Source: Curtobacterium sp. MCBD17_035 (GTDB lineage: Bacteria; Actinomycetota; Actinomycetes; Actinomycetales; Microbacteriaceae). Taken from it: DNA of 56,505 nucleotides. Under the pieces are notes generated by a model. It searched no databases, was not told where the DNA came from, and saw only the letters and a list, made by a program, of their open reading frames with translations. The position numbers and the translations under genes are program-made. The stretch is from NCBI RefSeq assembly GCF_003234815.2, contig NZ_CP126280.1, forward strand, positions 1 to 56,505, in the 5' to 3' direction. Below are positions 43,958 to 50,424 of this stretch, piece after piece (position 1 is the first letter of the stretch; each line of letters begins with the position of its first letter).

Positions 43958-44155
43958 ATGCAACCGTTTATCCTGCCCCTTGCAATTGCAGCTCTAGTAC
44001 TCGGGGTGCTCGCGCTCATAAGAGCGTTCGCGGGTGAGGCGGCACGGCAGAGTCCAACTGGAGGGTGGCGCGTCCTCCGCGTCATTGAACTAGTAATCGC
44101 CGGAATCGTCTTTTTGTTGGCAATTGCGACCTTGGTGGCGCTCCTCAGTACCTGA
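43958..44155 (+). CDS. 65-aa two-helix membrane protein, putative immunity protein of the RHS tip
   Basis: GAGAGGA precedes the ATG by 8 bases. Two hydrophobic helices, FILPLAIAALVLGVLALIRA and VIELVIAGIVFLLAIATLVA, are joined by a polar loop (FAGEAARQSPTGGWRVLR). It begins 35 bp after the RHS stop on the same strand, where immunity genes of polymorphic toxins are normally found, and shares the lower GC of the tip. A membrane immunity protein would suit a pore-forming or membrane-disrupting tip. No known family recognised. Confidence 0.65.
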   Translation: MQPFILPLAIAALVLGVLALIRAFAGEAARQSPTGGWRVLRVIELVIAGIVFLLAIATLVALLST

Positions 44156-44173
44156 AACAGATCAGGCGCATGG

Positions 44174-44204
44174 AGCGGACCCGTACGTCAAATACGGGTC
44201 CGCT
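44174..44204. terminator. Strong hairpin after the RHS/immunity pair
   Basis: Perfect 12-bp stem AGCGGACCCGTA / TACGGGTCCGCT with a 7-base loop, 18 bp after the stop of the 65-aa gene. No uridine run follows, so it may act as a Rho-assisted terminator or an mRNA-stabilising end. Confidence 0.75.
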
Positions 44205-44392
44205 CTCGCGATCTCGCCCATTTGCGCCAGCCTTTACCGAGCGCTCAGACGAGCTGGTCCAGCCTCAGTTAGTGCCGCACTGCAAAGCCGATAATCGAGA
44301 TTATGTCAGTTCGGGCTGACTCCATTGACGTTAGTTGCTGTGCTCGAGCTTCCCGCACGTGGGCGGAGTCGCTCACTGCCGACATCGGCGGT

Positions 44393-44581
44393 TTAGAAAA
44401 CGGAATCTAGCTCCGCGCGCGACTCGGCTGCGTTGTGCACCACACTTGCGGGCACGACGGCTTCTGGTCGGAACTCCTCACCCGGAGCAACGGCGACGCC
44501 AGGGACGACCGCATCGAACGCTGACGCAGTCGCAGGAGTGAGGTTCTCGGGTTCGGTGTGGTGCGGTTCGCTCGGGTGCAC
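44393..44581 (-). CDS. Small LTPAT-motif protein
   Basis: 62 aa from a GTG at 44579-44581: VHPSEPHHTEPENLTPATAS, then FDAVVPGVAVAPGEEFRPEA and VVPASVVHNAAESRAELDSV, ending F. The family similarity continues a few codons upstream (GYGRP), so a non-standard or upstream start is possible. It lies just after the HicB-like gene on the same strand and may be its operon partner. Two other versions (3125-3217, 13526-13675) are decayed. Function unknown. Confidence 0.6.
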   Translation of the reverse strand: MHPSEPHHTEPENLTPATASAFDAVVPGVAVAPGEEFRPEAVVPASVVHNAAESRAELDSVF

Positions 44582-44634
44582 GGGACGACCGTAGCCGAAT
44601 GAACCGTCCGCGTCAGCATCGCCATGTGCGCCGG

Positions 44635-45030
44635 CTACGAGGCGACGGGCTCCGCGGCGAGCTGCTGGATACGAGACGTCGTGACGCCGAACGCCGCCGC
44701 TGCGGCGTCGAGCTTGTACCCATCGGCGCGCGATCGACGCACGGCCTCGCGGCGCAGCTCGGCGGCGCGCTGCTGGACGGCGCGGGCCTCCTCCTCGATT
44801 TGGCGCGCCTGCTCCCAGAGTCGTTCGGCTTCCTCGGAGACGTGGACGGTCACGTGCACGTCGACGTCCTCCTCGGGGACGTTCAAGTGCAGTGCGGCGA
44901 CCTCGGCGGCGACCGCCTGAATGTCGCGCACGGTACGCGCCTGCCCCACGGCGTCGAGTTCCGGAACGCGCACGAGCCACCAGCGGCCGTCGCGGGTGGC
45001 TGTGGCTTCGAGGGTGCGGGTCGCGGTCAT
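44635..45030 (-). CDS. HicB-like antitoxin with C-terminal helix-turn-helix
   Basis: 131 aa. The N-terminal part has the HicB strand pattern: EATATRDGRWWLVRVPELDA, then GQARTVRDIQAVAAEVAALH and VPEEDVDVHVTVHV. A helical linker (AERLWEQARQIEEEARAVQQ) leads to an HTH-like end (KLDAAAAAFGVTTSRIQQLA). HicB antitoxins combine exactly such a partial RNase-H-like fold with a DNA-binding domain. The ATG overlaps the stop of the upstream 90-aa gene by 4 bp. Probably neutralises the HicA-like protein encoded two genes upstream. Confidence 0.7.
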   Translation of the reverse strand: MTATRTLEATATRDGRWWLVRVPELDAVGQARTVRDIQAVAAEVAALHLNVPEEDVDVHVTVHVSEEAERLWEQARQIEEEARAVQQRAAELRREAVRRSRADGYKLDAAAAAFGVTTSRIQQLAAEPVAS

Positions 45031-45299
45031 GAGTGGTTCTCCTGCTGACGGGCTCGCGCCGCGTCGTCAATCTGCGTCTCGATGTTGGCTACCAGCGCGC
45101 GGCCTATCTGCGCCATGCGCTCCTGATCGTCCACCCAGTCCTCGTTCGGGCTCTCGCTCTCCCCCTCACGCTCGGCGCGATGGTCGGCCTCGTCGGCCGC
45201 CTCGCGGAGCGAATTCACGAGCACGGCATACACGTCATCATCGGTGAGGTCGAGCGTCACCGTCACGGTGGGCTTGGTGGGTGTGCTGTCGTCAGTCAT
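45027..45299 (-). CDS. Acidic 90-aa protein between hicA-like and hicB-like genes
   Basis: MTDDSTPTKPTVTVTLDLTD, then DDVYAVLVNSLREAADEADH and an acidic stretch EREGESESPNEDWVDDQERM. Short beta-strand start followed by helices. I recognise no family. It separates the toxin-like and antitoxin-like genes and overlaps the latter by ATGA. It may be a third component or an unrelated insertion. Confidence 0.65.
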   Translation of the reverse strand: MTDDSTPTKPTVTVTLDLTDDDVYAVLVNSLREAADEADHRAEREGESESPNEDWVDDQERMAQIGRALVANIETQIDDAARARQQENHS

Positions 45300-45307
45300 G
45301 GTGTCTC

Positions 45308-45517
45308 CTAGCGCCAGTTGCTCGGGTGGGTGGGTAGCTTCTTGATGAGTTGGCCGACGATCCCCGCGGACACCTCGCCGTGCTTCGGGATGGACTCTTT
45401 CACCGACTCATCCGGCAGGCCCCACAGTTCGTGACTGCCCTTCCCTGATCGCAGGAACACCCACCCCTGCGACTTCAGGAACTTGGTCACGTCCCGGTAC
45501 TTCTGCGGCTTCGGCAC
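45308..45517 (-). CDS. hicA: HicA-like mRNA interferase toxin
   Basis: 69 aa from a GTG at 45515-45517: VPKPQKYRDVTKFLKSQGWV, then FLRSGKGSHELWGLPDESVK, then IPKHGEVSAGIVGQLIKKL. This is the full HicA double-stranded-RNA-binding fold with the catalytic His in GSHELW. Its promoter is the palindromic element just upstream. The -10 TATACT lies only 6 bases before the GTG, so the transcript may be leaderless. Confidence 0.85.
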   Translation of the reverse strand: MPKPQKYRDVTKFLKSQGWVFLRSGKGSHELWGLPDESVKESIPKHGEVSAGIVGQLIKKLPTHPSNWR

Positions 45518-45523
45518 GATAAT

Positions 45524-45564
45524 AGTATAGCCCCCCTTGCATTGACAACACAAGGGGGCCTATA
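45524..45564 (-). promoter_or_regulatory. Palindromic promoter/operator of the hicA-like operon
   Basis: On the minus strand: -35 TTGTGT (45548-45553), 18-bp spacer, -10 TATACT (45524-45529). A 14-base inverted repeat with one mismatch and an 11-base spacer (TATAGCCCCCCTTG ... CAAGGGGGCCTATA) spans both boxes. A near-identical element with the same spacing is at 46301-46340. A regulator bound there would block the promoter; the hairpin might also terminate the transcript coming from 45634. Confidence 0.75.
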
Positions 45565-45633
45565 ACTATTTAGTTAGTTTTTCCGGCGGTACCGGTGACG
45601 CTCTCGCGGGGCCAGCCTCGAATGCCCGCACGC

Positions 45634-46002
45634 TCATGGTCGGGGGTCCTGTCGGTCGCGGTCGGGCGGGAGCTGTTCTTCTTCGTCGGGCCAGTAGCGC
45701 CACTGCAACAGGCGGGTGCGTGCTCCCTGGTACGGACCCTTGTTGGCGTGGATGGCGCAGTCGTGGTTGTCGTGGTCGTACGCGGCCCGGTAGTACCGGT
45801 CGGCGTCGTAGTCGGCGTTGTGGAAGGCGTTCCACGCGACGTCCACCTCGGACTGCCGGGACTCCCATCCCCAGCGCTGCCCCTGCCGGAAGATCGCCCA
45901 TTCACGCGGGGTGAACTCCCCCATCGGTACCTCGTGCGCTGCGGGTCCCGGTACAGCCAGCTCGTCATAGTCCGCCGGTCCGGTGAACGGGTTCGAGCAC
46001 AT
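45634..46002 (-). CDS. Hypothetical protein
   Basis: 122 aa: MCSNPFTGPADYDELAVPGP, then EFTPREWAIFRQGQRWGWES, DVAWNAFHNADYDADRYYRA and QWRYWPDEEEQLPPDRDRQD. Rich in Trp, Tyr and His. No known domain recognised. It follows the glutaredoxin gene by 3 bp, so both are probably transcribed from the palindromic promoter at 46301. Confidence 0.65.
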   Translation of the reverse strand: MCSNPFTGPADYDELAVPGPAAHEVPMGEFTPREWAIFRQGQRWGWESRQSEVDVAWNAFHNADYDADRYYRAAYDHDNHDCAIHANKGPYQGARTRLLQWRYWPDEEEQLPPDRDRQDPRP

Positions 46003-46005
46003 GGC

Positions 46006-46263
46006 TTACGCCTCGACCGTTTCGTCCTCGGTCGCTCCTCCGGCGGCCACGCGGTCAATGTTGTCGGGCCGGAACCCGCCCCAGTGGTCGTGCTCAGAAA
46101 CGACGATGACGGGGGCGGTGAGGTAGCCCAGCTCCTTGACGTATTCGAGGGCGTTGGCGTTCTCCGTCACGTCGACCACCTGGTACGCGAGGCCCTTGGC
46201 GTCCATCGCCTTGTACGTCATGCGGCACTGCATGCAGTCCGGCTTGCTGTAGACGGTAATCAC
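46006..46263 (-). CDS. nrdH: NrdH-like glutaredoxin
   Basis: 85 aa from a GTG with a GAGGGGG ribosome site. MITVYSKPDCMQCRMTYKAM carries the C-x-x-C redox motif (Cys10, Cys13). VVDVTENANALEYVKELGYL and TAPVIVVSEHDHWGGFRPDN give the cis-Pro and the NrdH-type end. NrdH proteins reduce class Ib ribonucleotide reductase or substitute for thioredoxin. No nrdEF genes are in the window. Plasmid-borne copies are common in actinobacteria; the short acidic tail is extra. Confidence 0.88.
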   Translation of the reverse strand: MITVYSKPDCMQCRMTYKAMDAKGLAYQVVDVTENANALEYVKELGYLTAPVIVVSEHDHWGGFRPDNIDRVAAGGATEDETVEA

Positions 46264-46300
46264 GATCCCAACCCCCTCGGTTGCTTGCCCTACTCGAAAA

Positions 46301-46340
46301 GTATAGCCCCTCTTGCACTAATAGCACAAGGGGGGATTGT
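46301..46340 (-). promoter_or_regulatory. Palindromic promoter/operator of the glutaredoxin operon
   Basis: Same plan as at 45524: -35 TTGTGC, 18-bp spacer, -10 TATACT. Inverted arms TATAGCCCCTCTTG and CAAGGGGGGATTGTA are imperfect but keep the 11-base spacer. It lies 2 bp beyond the stop of the 46342 gene, so it could also serve as that gene's terminator (TTTT follows the hairpin). Confidence 0.7.
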
Positions 46341-46341
46341 A

Positions 46342-46755
46342 TTACTTTGTGGTGACTTCGACGCGTACGTGGTCGTGGTCGCACTCCCAGAAGCTCGAGA
46401 GCACGTCAGCCGTGATGCGGTCTGCGTCGACGCCGGTCGCGGCGGACTCGGGAAACGTGACGGTCACCGTGACCGTGTGCACGGGCTCGGGAGAGGACGG
46501 ACCGTAACCGGCCCCTCCCCACTCGTACTGCCACGCGAACGCAACCGCACCCGCGGGGCCGTCGCCGTGGAGCTCGAACGCTGCGCGGTGCTCGTCGTCG
46601 GTGTGGCCCGGGCGGCGGGTGCAGCGCCACGGGGTGCCGTCAACGTCGTACGTGGACGCGTAGCACGTGGCCCCGTTGGGGTCGAGGTCGGCGGCGGGTG
46701 CGTCCGGGTCGACCTGATGGCCGATGGTGCTGGGGCGGCTGTAGGTGATGATCAC
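46342..46755 (-). CDS. Hypothetical protein
   Basis: 137 aa from a GTG at 46753-46755: VIITYSRPSTIGHQVDPDAP, then GATCYASTYDVDGTPWRCTR with RRPGHTDDEHRAAFELHGDG, and a beta-rich end EPVHTVTVTVTFPESAATGV. The pair of cysteines and RPGHTDDEHRA look like a small metal-binding or structural module. AGGAGAACC lies just upstream. Function unknown; probably one operon with the ArdC-like gene before it. Confidence 0.65.
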   Translation of the reverse strand: MIITYSRPSTIGHQVDPDAPAADLDPNGATCYASTYDVDGTPWRCTRRPGHTDDEHRAAFELHGDGPAGAVAFAWQYEWGGAGYGPSSPEPVHTVTVTVTFPESAATGVDADRITADVLSSFWECDHDHVRVEVTTK

Positions 46756-46823
46756 GGCGGTTCTCCTAGGCTTGTGGGGTTCGGGGGCGGGCTCACCTGA
46801 TCCGAGCCCGCCCCCGGGCGTTG

Positions 46824-47741
46824 CTAGTTGGCGGTTTCGGTCTCGTCCGTGTCGACGTCGTCGGGGTCGAGTACCGCGGCGATCTGGTGCACGGTGGCGA
46901 GGACTCGGGTGGCGGTGCCGCGGATCAACTCGACGTCGGCGTCTGCCCAACCGGCGACGTATCCAACGCTGTAGGCGCTGGTGTCGAAACCGACGAGGCC
47001 GGCGACGACGTAGGCGACGCTCTCGGCCTCGGTCTCCATGAGGCCGCGGTGCTCGGCGTACTCCGCGAGGTCGTCGACGTGCCCCATGAGGACGTGCGCG
47101 GTCTCGTGAATCATGGTCTTGGAGGCGTGCTCGGGGCTGAGGTGGGTCCCGATCACGACGCGGCGGCCCTCGGGGTCGCTGTAGCCGTTGCGGCCGCCGC
47201 TGAGGTCCTGGTGCTCGACCGTCCATCCCTCGGCCGCGAGGTAGGCGCTGAGGGCGTCGACGATGCCGTAGCCGTCGGCGCCGGTGAGGTCCTCGACGAT
47301 GCTCGGATCGGTGGCACCGTCGACAAGATCGGTCTGTGCGATGTCGAACACGGAGAGGATGGGGAACCGGGCGACGCGCTTTTCTACCTCGTCGCCGTTC
47401 TCGTCCTCCTCGGTCACCTTCTTGGTGTTGTAGCCGAAGATCCGTACGGCCTTCTCGCCCTTGCGGACCTGACGGCCGAGGCCCTGCCACTTGCGGAACC
47501 CGGCGACGCGCGACGCGTCGGGGCGCTGACCGAGGATCAACAACACGTTGTTGAGGCTGTACGCGTGGAACGCGGACGCGAACGCGAGGAACGCCGTCCA
47601 ACGGTCCGAGTCGCGGAGTGCTTCAACCTGCGTCGCGATCGACTCGTGGAGGGCGGCGGCCTGCGCCTTCTTCTCCTCGATGCTCCGGCGGGGCGCGGCG
47701 GCCTTCTTGGCGGGGCGGCGGGTCTTGGTGGTGGTGGTCAT
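46824..47741 (-). CDS. ardC: ArdC-like antirestriction protein with zincin domain
   Basis: 305 aa. N-terminal ssDNA-binding ArdC domain: ALRDSDRWTAFLAFASAFHA, YSLNNVLLILGQRPDASRVA, GFRKWQGLGRQVRKGEKAVR. The C-terminal metallopeptidase-like domain carries TMIHETAHVLMGHVDDLAEY (H212, E213, H216) and ETEAESVAYVVAGLVGF. ArdC proteins protect incoming single-stranded plasmid DNA from host restriction (established for the pSA family). The location among small lead-region-like genes fits early expression after transfer. The GKxxPWRK-type hinge of classical ArdC is replaced by a longer acidic insert (EEDENGDEVE). Confidence 0.85.
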   Translation of the reverse strand: MTTTTKTRRPAKKAAAPRRSIEEKKAQAAALHESIATQVEALRDSDRWTAFLAFASAFHAYSLNNVLLILGQRPDASRVAGFRKWQGLGRQVRKGEKAVRIFGYNTKKVTEEDENGDEVEKRVARFPILSVFDIAQTDLVDGATDPSIVEDLTGADGYGIVDALSAYLAAEGWTVEHQDLSGGRNGYSDPEGRRVVIGTHLSPEHASKTMIHETAHVLMGHVDDLAEYAEHRGLMETEAESVAYVVAGLVGFDTSAYSVGYVAGWADADVELIRGTATRVLATVHQIAAVLDPDDVDTDETETAN

Positions 47742-47819
47742 GGTTCCTGCTCCTGAGTCGATCGGTGATGATGGGGGCGCGGGAGGGGGCGATTACGGTT
47801 CGTCCCCTCCCGCGCTGAA

Positions 47820-48026
47820 TCACTCCGCGGGGGGCGTGTAGGTCACGGTGTCGACGAAGGTCATGTAGGCCTCCCCCTCGATCACGACCGCGGATGCGAG
47901 GACGTACCCGCTTTCCGCTGCCCGTGCGAGTTCCGTCGCCCGCGCGTTGAGAACTGCCCCGCGCGTCTCGGCGGCGTTGTCGGCCTTGGGGACCACGTAC
48001 CGCAGGACCTCGATCTGGTTTCGCAT
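47820..48026 (-). CDS. Small hypothetical protein
   Basis: 68 aa: MRNQIEVLRYVVPKADNAAE, TRGAVLNARATELARAAESG, YVLASAVVIEGEAYMTFVDT, ending VTYTPPAE. A beta-alpha-beta layout is likely. A GAGAGGGAGAGG ribosome site precedes the ATG. It is the first gene after the structured region at 48049 and probably heads the ArdC transcript. Confidence 0.65.
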   Translation of the reverse strand: MRNQIEVLRYVVPKADNAAETRGAVLNARATELARAAESGYVLASAVVIEGEAYMTFVDTVTYTPPAE

Positions 48027-48529
48027 GTGCTCTTCCTCTCCCTCTCGTTTTTTTGCCGTGAAGGCGACTTGTCGCCGCTAGGACGAGCGGGTGGAGTGCA
48101 ACCCGAAGGGCGGCGGGGGGAGAGAATTTCGCCGCGAAACAAGGGAGCTTGCGACCGCGTGCCGAAAATCTCGGAGGAGACGGCGGCTTGCCGCTTGCGC
48201 GGAGGCCGGACGTCCGTACGCTGCCGAAGGCTTCACGGCAAAAAAGAACGGGCCGAAGGCCCTACAGGGCCGGCGCAGCCGGCTCCACCCGGAGCGCAGC
48301 GACTCCCGGCCCCGGCCGGAAGCTCTGGACACTCCCCGCGCGCACGACCGGGCTCGAGAATTGCCGGCAGGCACAGAGAAGCCCCCGGGCGGTTCGGGGG
48401 GTGAACCAGCGCCGGGGGGCTGTCGTCGTCAACCGAGGAGGGGCCCCGATCGACGGCCTCTGCCAGCTTGGGGGGAAGCCGGCACCTCCACGGTACGCCG
48501 GGCATCCGACGTCGCCGGCACGAGCCAGC
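48027..48529. other. Non-coding, highly structured GC-rich region
   Basis: About 500 bp with no believable gene but many stems. The outer pair is a 15-base perfect inverted repeat, 48049-48063 (TTTTTTGCCGTGAAG) and 48231-48245. Inside and beyond are GGCGAC-TT-GTCGCC (48063-48076), GGCGGC-TT-GCCGC (48182-48193) and GGGCC-GAA-GGCCC (48251-48263). It separates leftward small genes from the pair 48530/48869. Candidate roles are a single-strand initiation or promoter site, a second origin, or a structured RNA. Confidence 0.55.
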
Positions 48530-48814
48530 TCAGGCCGCGTCGATCGCGGCCGGCGTCGCCCGGTGCCGGACAGCGGCCCTCCACACCCATGCCTGGAACG
48601 GGCGGCCGTCGTCGAGACACCGGACGCACACGGCGTCCGGTGTCGGCGACACCGCCACGGCGTCGACGCGGGACTGGGTGCCGTCGTTCGCCGGCACCCA
48701 AGCACGCACGGGGCGGAGGCCGCTGCCCTCGACCGGGGCTCCGATCGCCTCGGGCGAGAGCGAGTACCGCGCCTCCTCGGGCGCGGTGTACCGATCCCGT
48801 CGACGACCACCCAC
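48530..48814 (-). CDS. Hypothetical protein
   Basis: 94 aa from a GTG at 48812-48814: VGGRRRDRYTAPEEARYSLS, then GLRPVRAWVPANDGTQSRVD, AVAVSPTPDAVCVRCLDDGR and PFQAWVWRAAVRHRATPAAI. A beta-rich small protein; VCVRCLDDGRPFQAWVW suggests a barrel-like fold with a two-Cys motif. Divergent from the 70-aa gene at 48869 with 54 bp between. Function unknown. Confidence 0.55.
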   Translation of the reverse strand: MGGRRRDRYTAPEEARYSLSPEAIGAPVEGSGLRPVRAWVPANDGTQSRVDAVAVSPTPDAVCVRCLDDGRPFQAWVWRAAVRHRATPAAIDAA

Positions 48815-48868
48815 GCACCGGATCGTACGAACCCGCGCCGACACCGCGGCCAGCGAGAGAATAGCGCC

Positions 48869-49081
48869 GTGATCGCCATGCAGACCGTCGTCGTTCGCTG
48901 CGACTTCCGTCCGTGCAGCGCCTTCATCGCACCGATGAACTTCCCCGGCGAGAGCATCGAGGGAGCCCGCATCGTCGCCAGGACGCACGGCTGGCTCACC
49001 GCCGACCACGGTGAGGGAGCGCACCGGCTCGGAGACTTCTGCCCCGAGCATGCGGCCGCGAACGCCGTCTGGCGGCAATAG
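48869..49081 (+). CDS. Small zinc-ribbon-like protein
   Basis: 70 aa from a GTG (an ATG follows three codons later): VIAMQTVVVRCDFRPCSAFI, then GARIVARTHGWLTADHGEGA and HRLGDFCPEHAAANAVWRQ. The RCDFRPC and DFCPEH motifs provide Cys/His ligands for a zinc ribbon. Small proteins of this pattern recur on actinobacterial plasmids and phages. Likely DNA- or protein-binding; function unknown. Confidence 0.65.
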   Translation: MIAMQTVVVRCDFRPCSAFIAPMNFPGESIEGARIVARTHGWLTADHGEGAHRLGDFCPEHAAANAVWRQ

Positions 49082-49149
49082 ACGGGCGCAGGCGGCGACA
49101 TCCGTCGATGACGCCAGCCCGGGCCGACCGTGTATGTCCTTGTCCCCCT

Positions 49150-49626
49150 CTACCGACGCCGTCGCAGACGCCGTCGAGGAGCCTCCTTCAGCGCGTCCTC
49201 ATACGCTCCGAGCCAAGTGAGTGCGGTCATCTTCCGAACATGCGCCGCGGCGGCGAGGCGAAGCACACGAACAACAGATACGACGATCACAGCTGCCTCC
49301 GCTGTCGGGATCAGAACCAACCAGCCATCCCAGTAGTCGCTTCGCAACAGTGAGAATGCGACACCTAGAACCGATATAAGTAGTGCCATGCCGGACAGCA
49401 CCACTTCGGCACCATTGGCGGCATGTGTTCGCAGAACACCCAGCACCGCCATCCGGGTATCCGGGTCATCGTCGGTTTCCGAGACGAACCCGGCGACACC
49501 GGCCGCATCGAGCTTCGAGTCGGACCCCGTCGGCAGGAACGGCCGCGCCGCCACCATCACTCGGTCACTAACATACGGGACATTCTTGCTGTCTAAGAAC
49601 GTTCCGTCCTTCTTCGATCGTGCCAT
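49150..49626 (-). CDS. Two-helix membrane protein, hypothetical
   Basis: 158 aa. AGAGGAG precedes the ATG at 49624-49626. Starts MARSKKDGTFLDSKNVPYVS and has membrane helices VLSGMALLISVLGVAFSLLR and WLVLIPTAEAAVIVVSVVRV, and a strongly basic end RRRLRRRR. Codons are less GC-biased at the start. Divergent from lsr2 across 54 bp. Possible role at the membrane in entry exclusion or surface change, without direct evidence. Confidence 0.65.
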   Translation of the reverse strand: MARSKKDGTFLDSKNVPYVSDRVMVAARPFLPTGSDSKLDAAGVAGFVSETDDDPDTRMAVLGVLRTHAANGAEVVLSGMALLISVLGVAFSLLRSDYWDGWLVLIPTAEAAVIVVSVVRVLRLAAAAHVRKMTALTWLGAYEDALKEAPRRRLRRRR

Positions 49627-49680
49627 CACACGCTCCTCTGCCACACTGGCTGTTCGACCACCACGCGATAGGAGCATTCT

Positions 49681-50025
49681 GTGGCACAGAAAATCACCAC
49701 CACGCTCGTCGACGACCTCAACGGCGACACCATCGAAGACGGCAAGGGCCGCACCGTCACGTTTGGCTTCGATGGCGCACACTACGAAATCGACCTCACT
49801 GACGACAACGCCGACGCCCTGCGCGAAGCGTTCTCCGACTACGTCGCCGCCGCCCGAAAGGTCAGCGGCCGCTCCGGCCGCGCAGGCGCTGGTAGCAGCT
49901 CGAAGCGTGGCAACCCGGAGGAGCTCGCGAAGATTCGCGAGTGGGCCGCAGCGAACGGCCACGAGGTCTCCTCGCGTGGCCGAATCAGCCAGACCGTTCG
50001 CGACGCGTACAACGCCGCGAACTGA
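49681..50025 (+). CDS. lsr2: Lsr2-family nucleoid silencer
   Basis: 114 aa from a GTG, normal length. N-terminal dimerisation domain MAQKITTTLVDDLNGDTIED, then GKGRTVTFGFDGAHYEIDLT and DALREAFSDYVAAARK. A flexible Gly/Ser linker leads to the AT-hook-like DNA-binding domain LAKIREWAAANGHEVSSRGR ISQTVRDAYNAAN. Lsr2 binds AT-rich DNA in the minor groove and silences foreign genes. A plasmid copy could hide the plasmid's AT-rich cargo (HEPN-like, RHS tip, restriction genes) or buffer the host's own Lsr2. Confidence 0.92.
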   Translation: MAQKITTTLVDDLNGDTIEDGKGRTVTFGFDGAHYEIDLTDDNADALREAFSDYVAAARKVSGRSGRAGAGSSSKRGNPEELAKIREWAAANGHEVSSRGRISQTVRDAYNAAN

Positions 50026-50424
50026 CACCCACGAGCGCTCCCCCGATACGCTCCTCGTGAGCGTCCTCCACAGGGGCTCAGGCCGGACCATCACGACACT
50101 GACGGTCCGGCCACTCTGATTGTGAACGCCGATACGGCGCTCTTATGTCAACCGCCACTCCGCTCCCGTGCGTACCGAGCCGCTGCAGTAGTCCCAGGTC
50201 CGTCTGCTGCGGCCAGATCGGACCGACCACCGGAGCACCTGAGCGTGGTAGCGGGCGCGACCCCGCCAGCGCTGGCATCGAGCCCAGGGCCTCGTCGCTG
50301 AGTGCAACTCGCCCCTTATAATGCCCAGCTTTGCCAGCCAGCGTGTCGGTTGACCCCGATCACAGTGCCCATGTAAGTTTATTTTGACGTTTCTGATTCA
50401 ATTGAACCCGCAAAGCGAGTCCTA
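50026..50424. promoter_or_regulatory. Intergenic region and promoter of the restriction-modification operon
   Basis: No credible gene in 399 bp. The last 60 bases are AT-rich (TAAGTTTATTTTGACGTTTC, TGATTCAATTGAACC with TTCAATTGAA as a 10-base palindrome) and lead into the methylase ATG, so they probably hold the promoter and an operator. The rest is GC-rich and shows nothing. Confidence 0.45.

Noticed and set aside
50078..50278. 66-codon minus-strand frame downstream of lsr2
   Set aside because: No start context or coherent composition.
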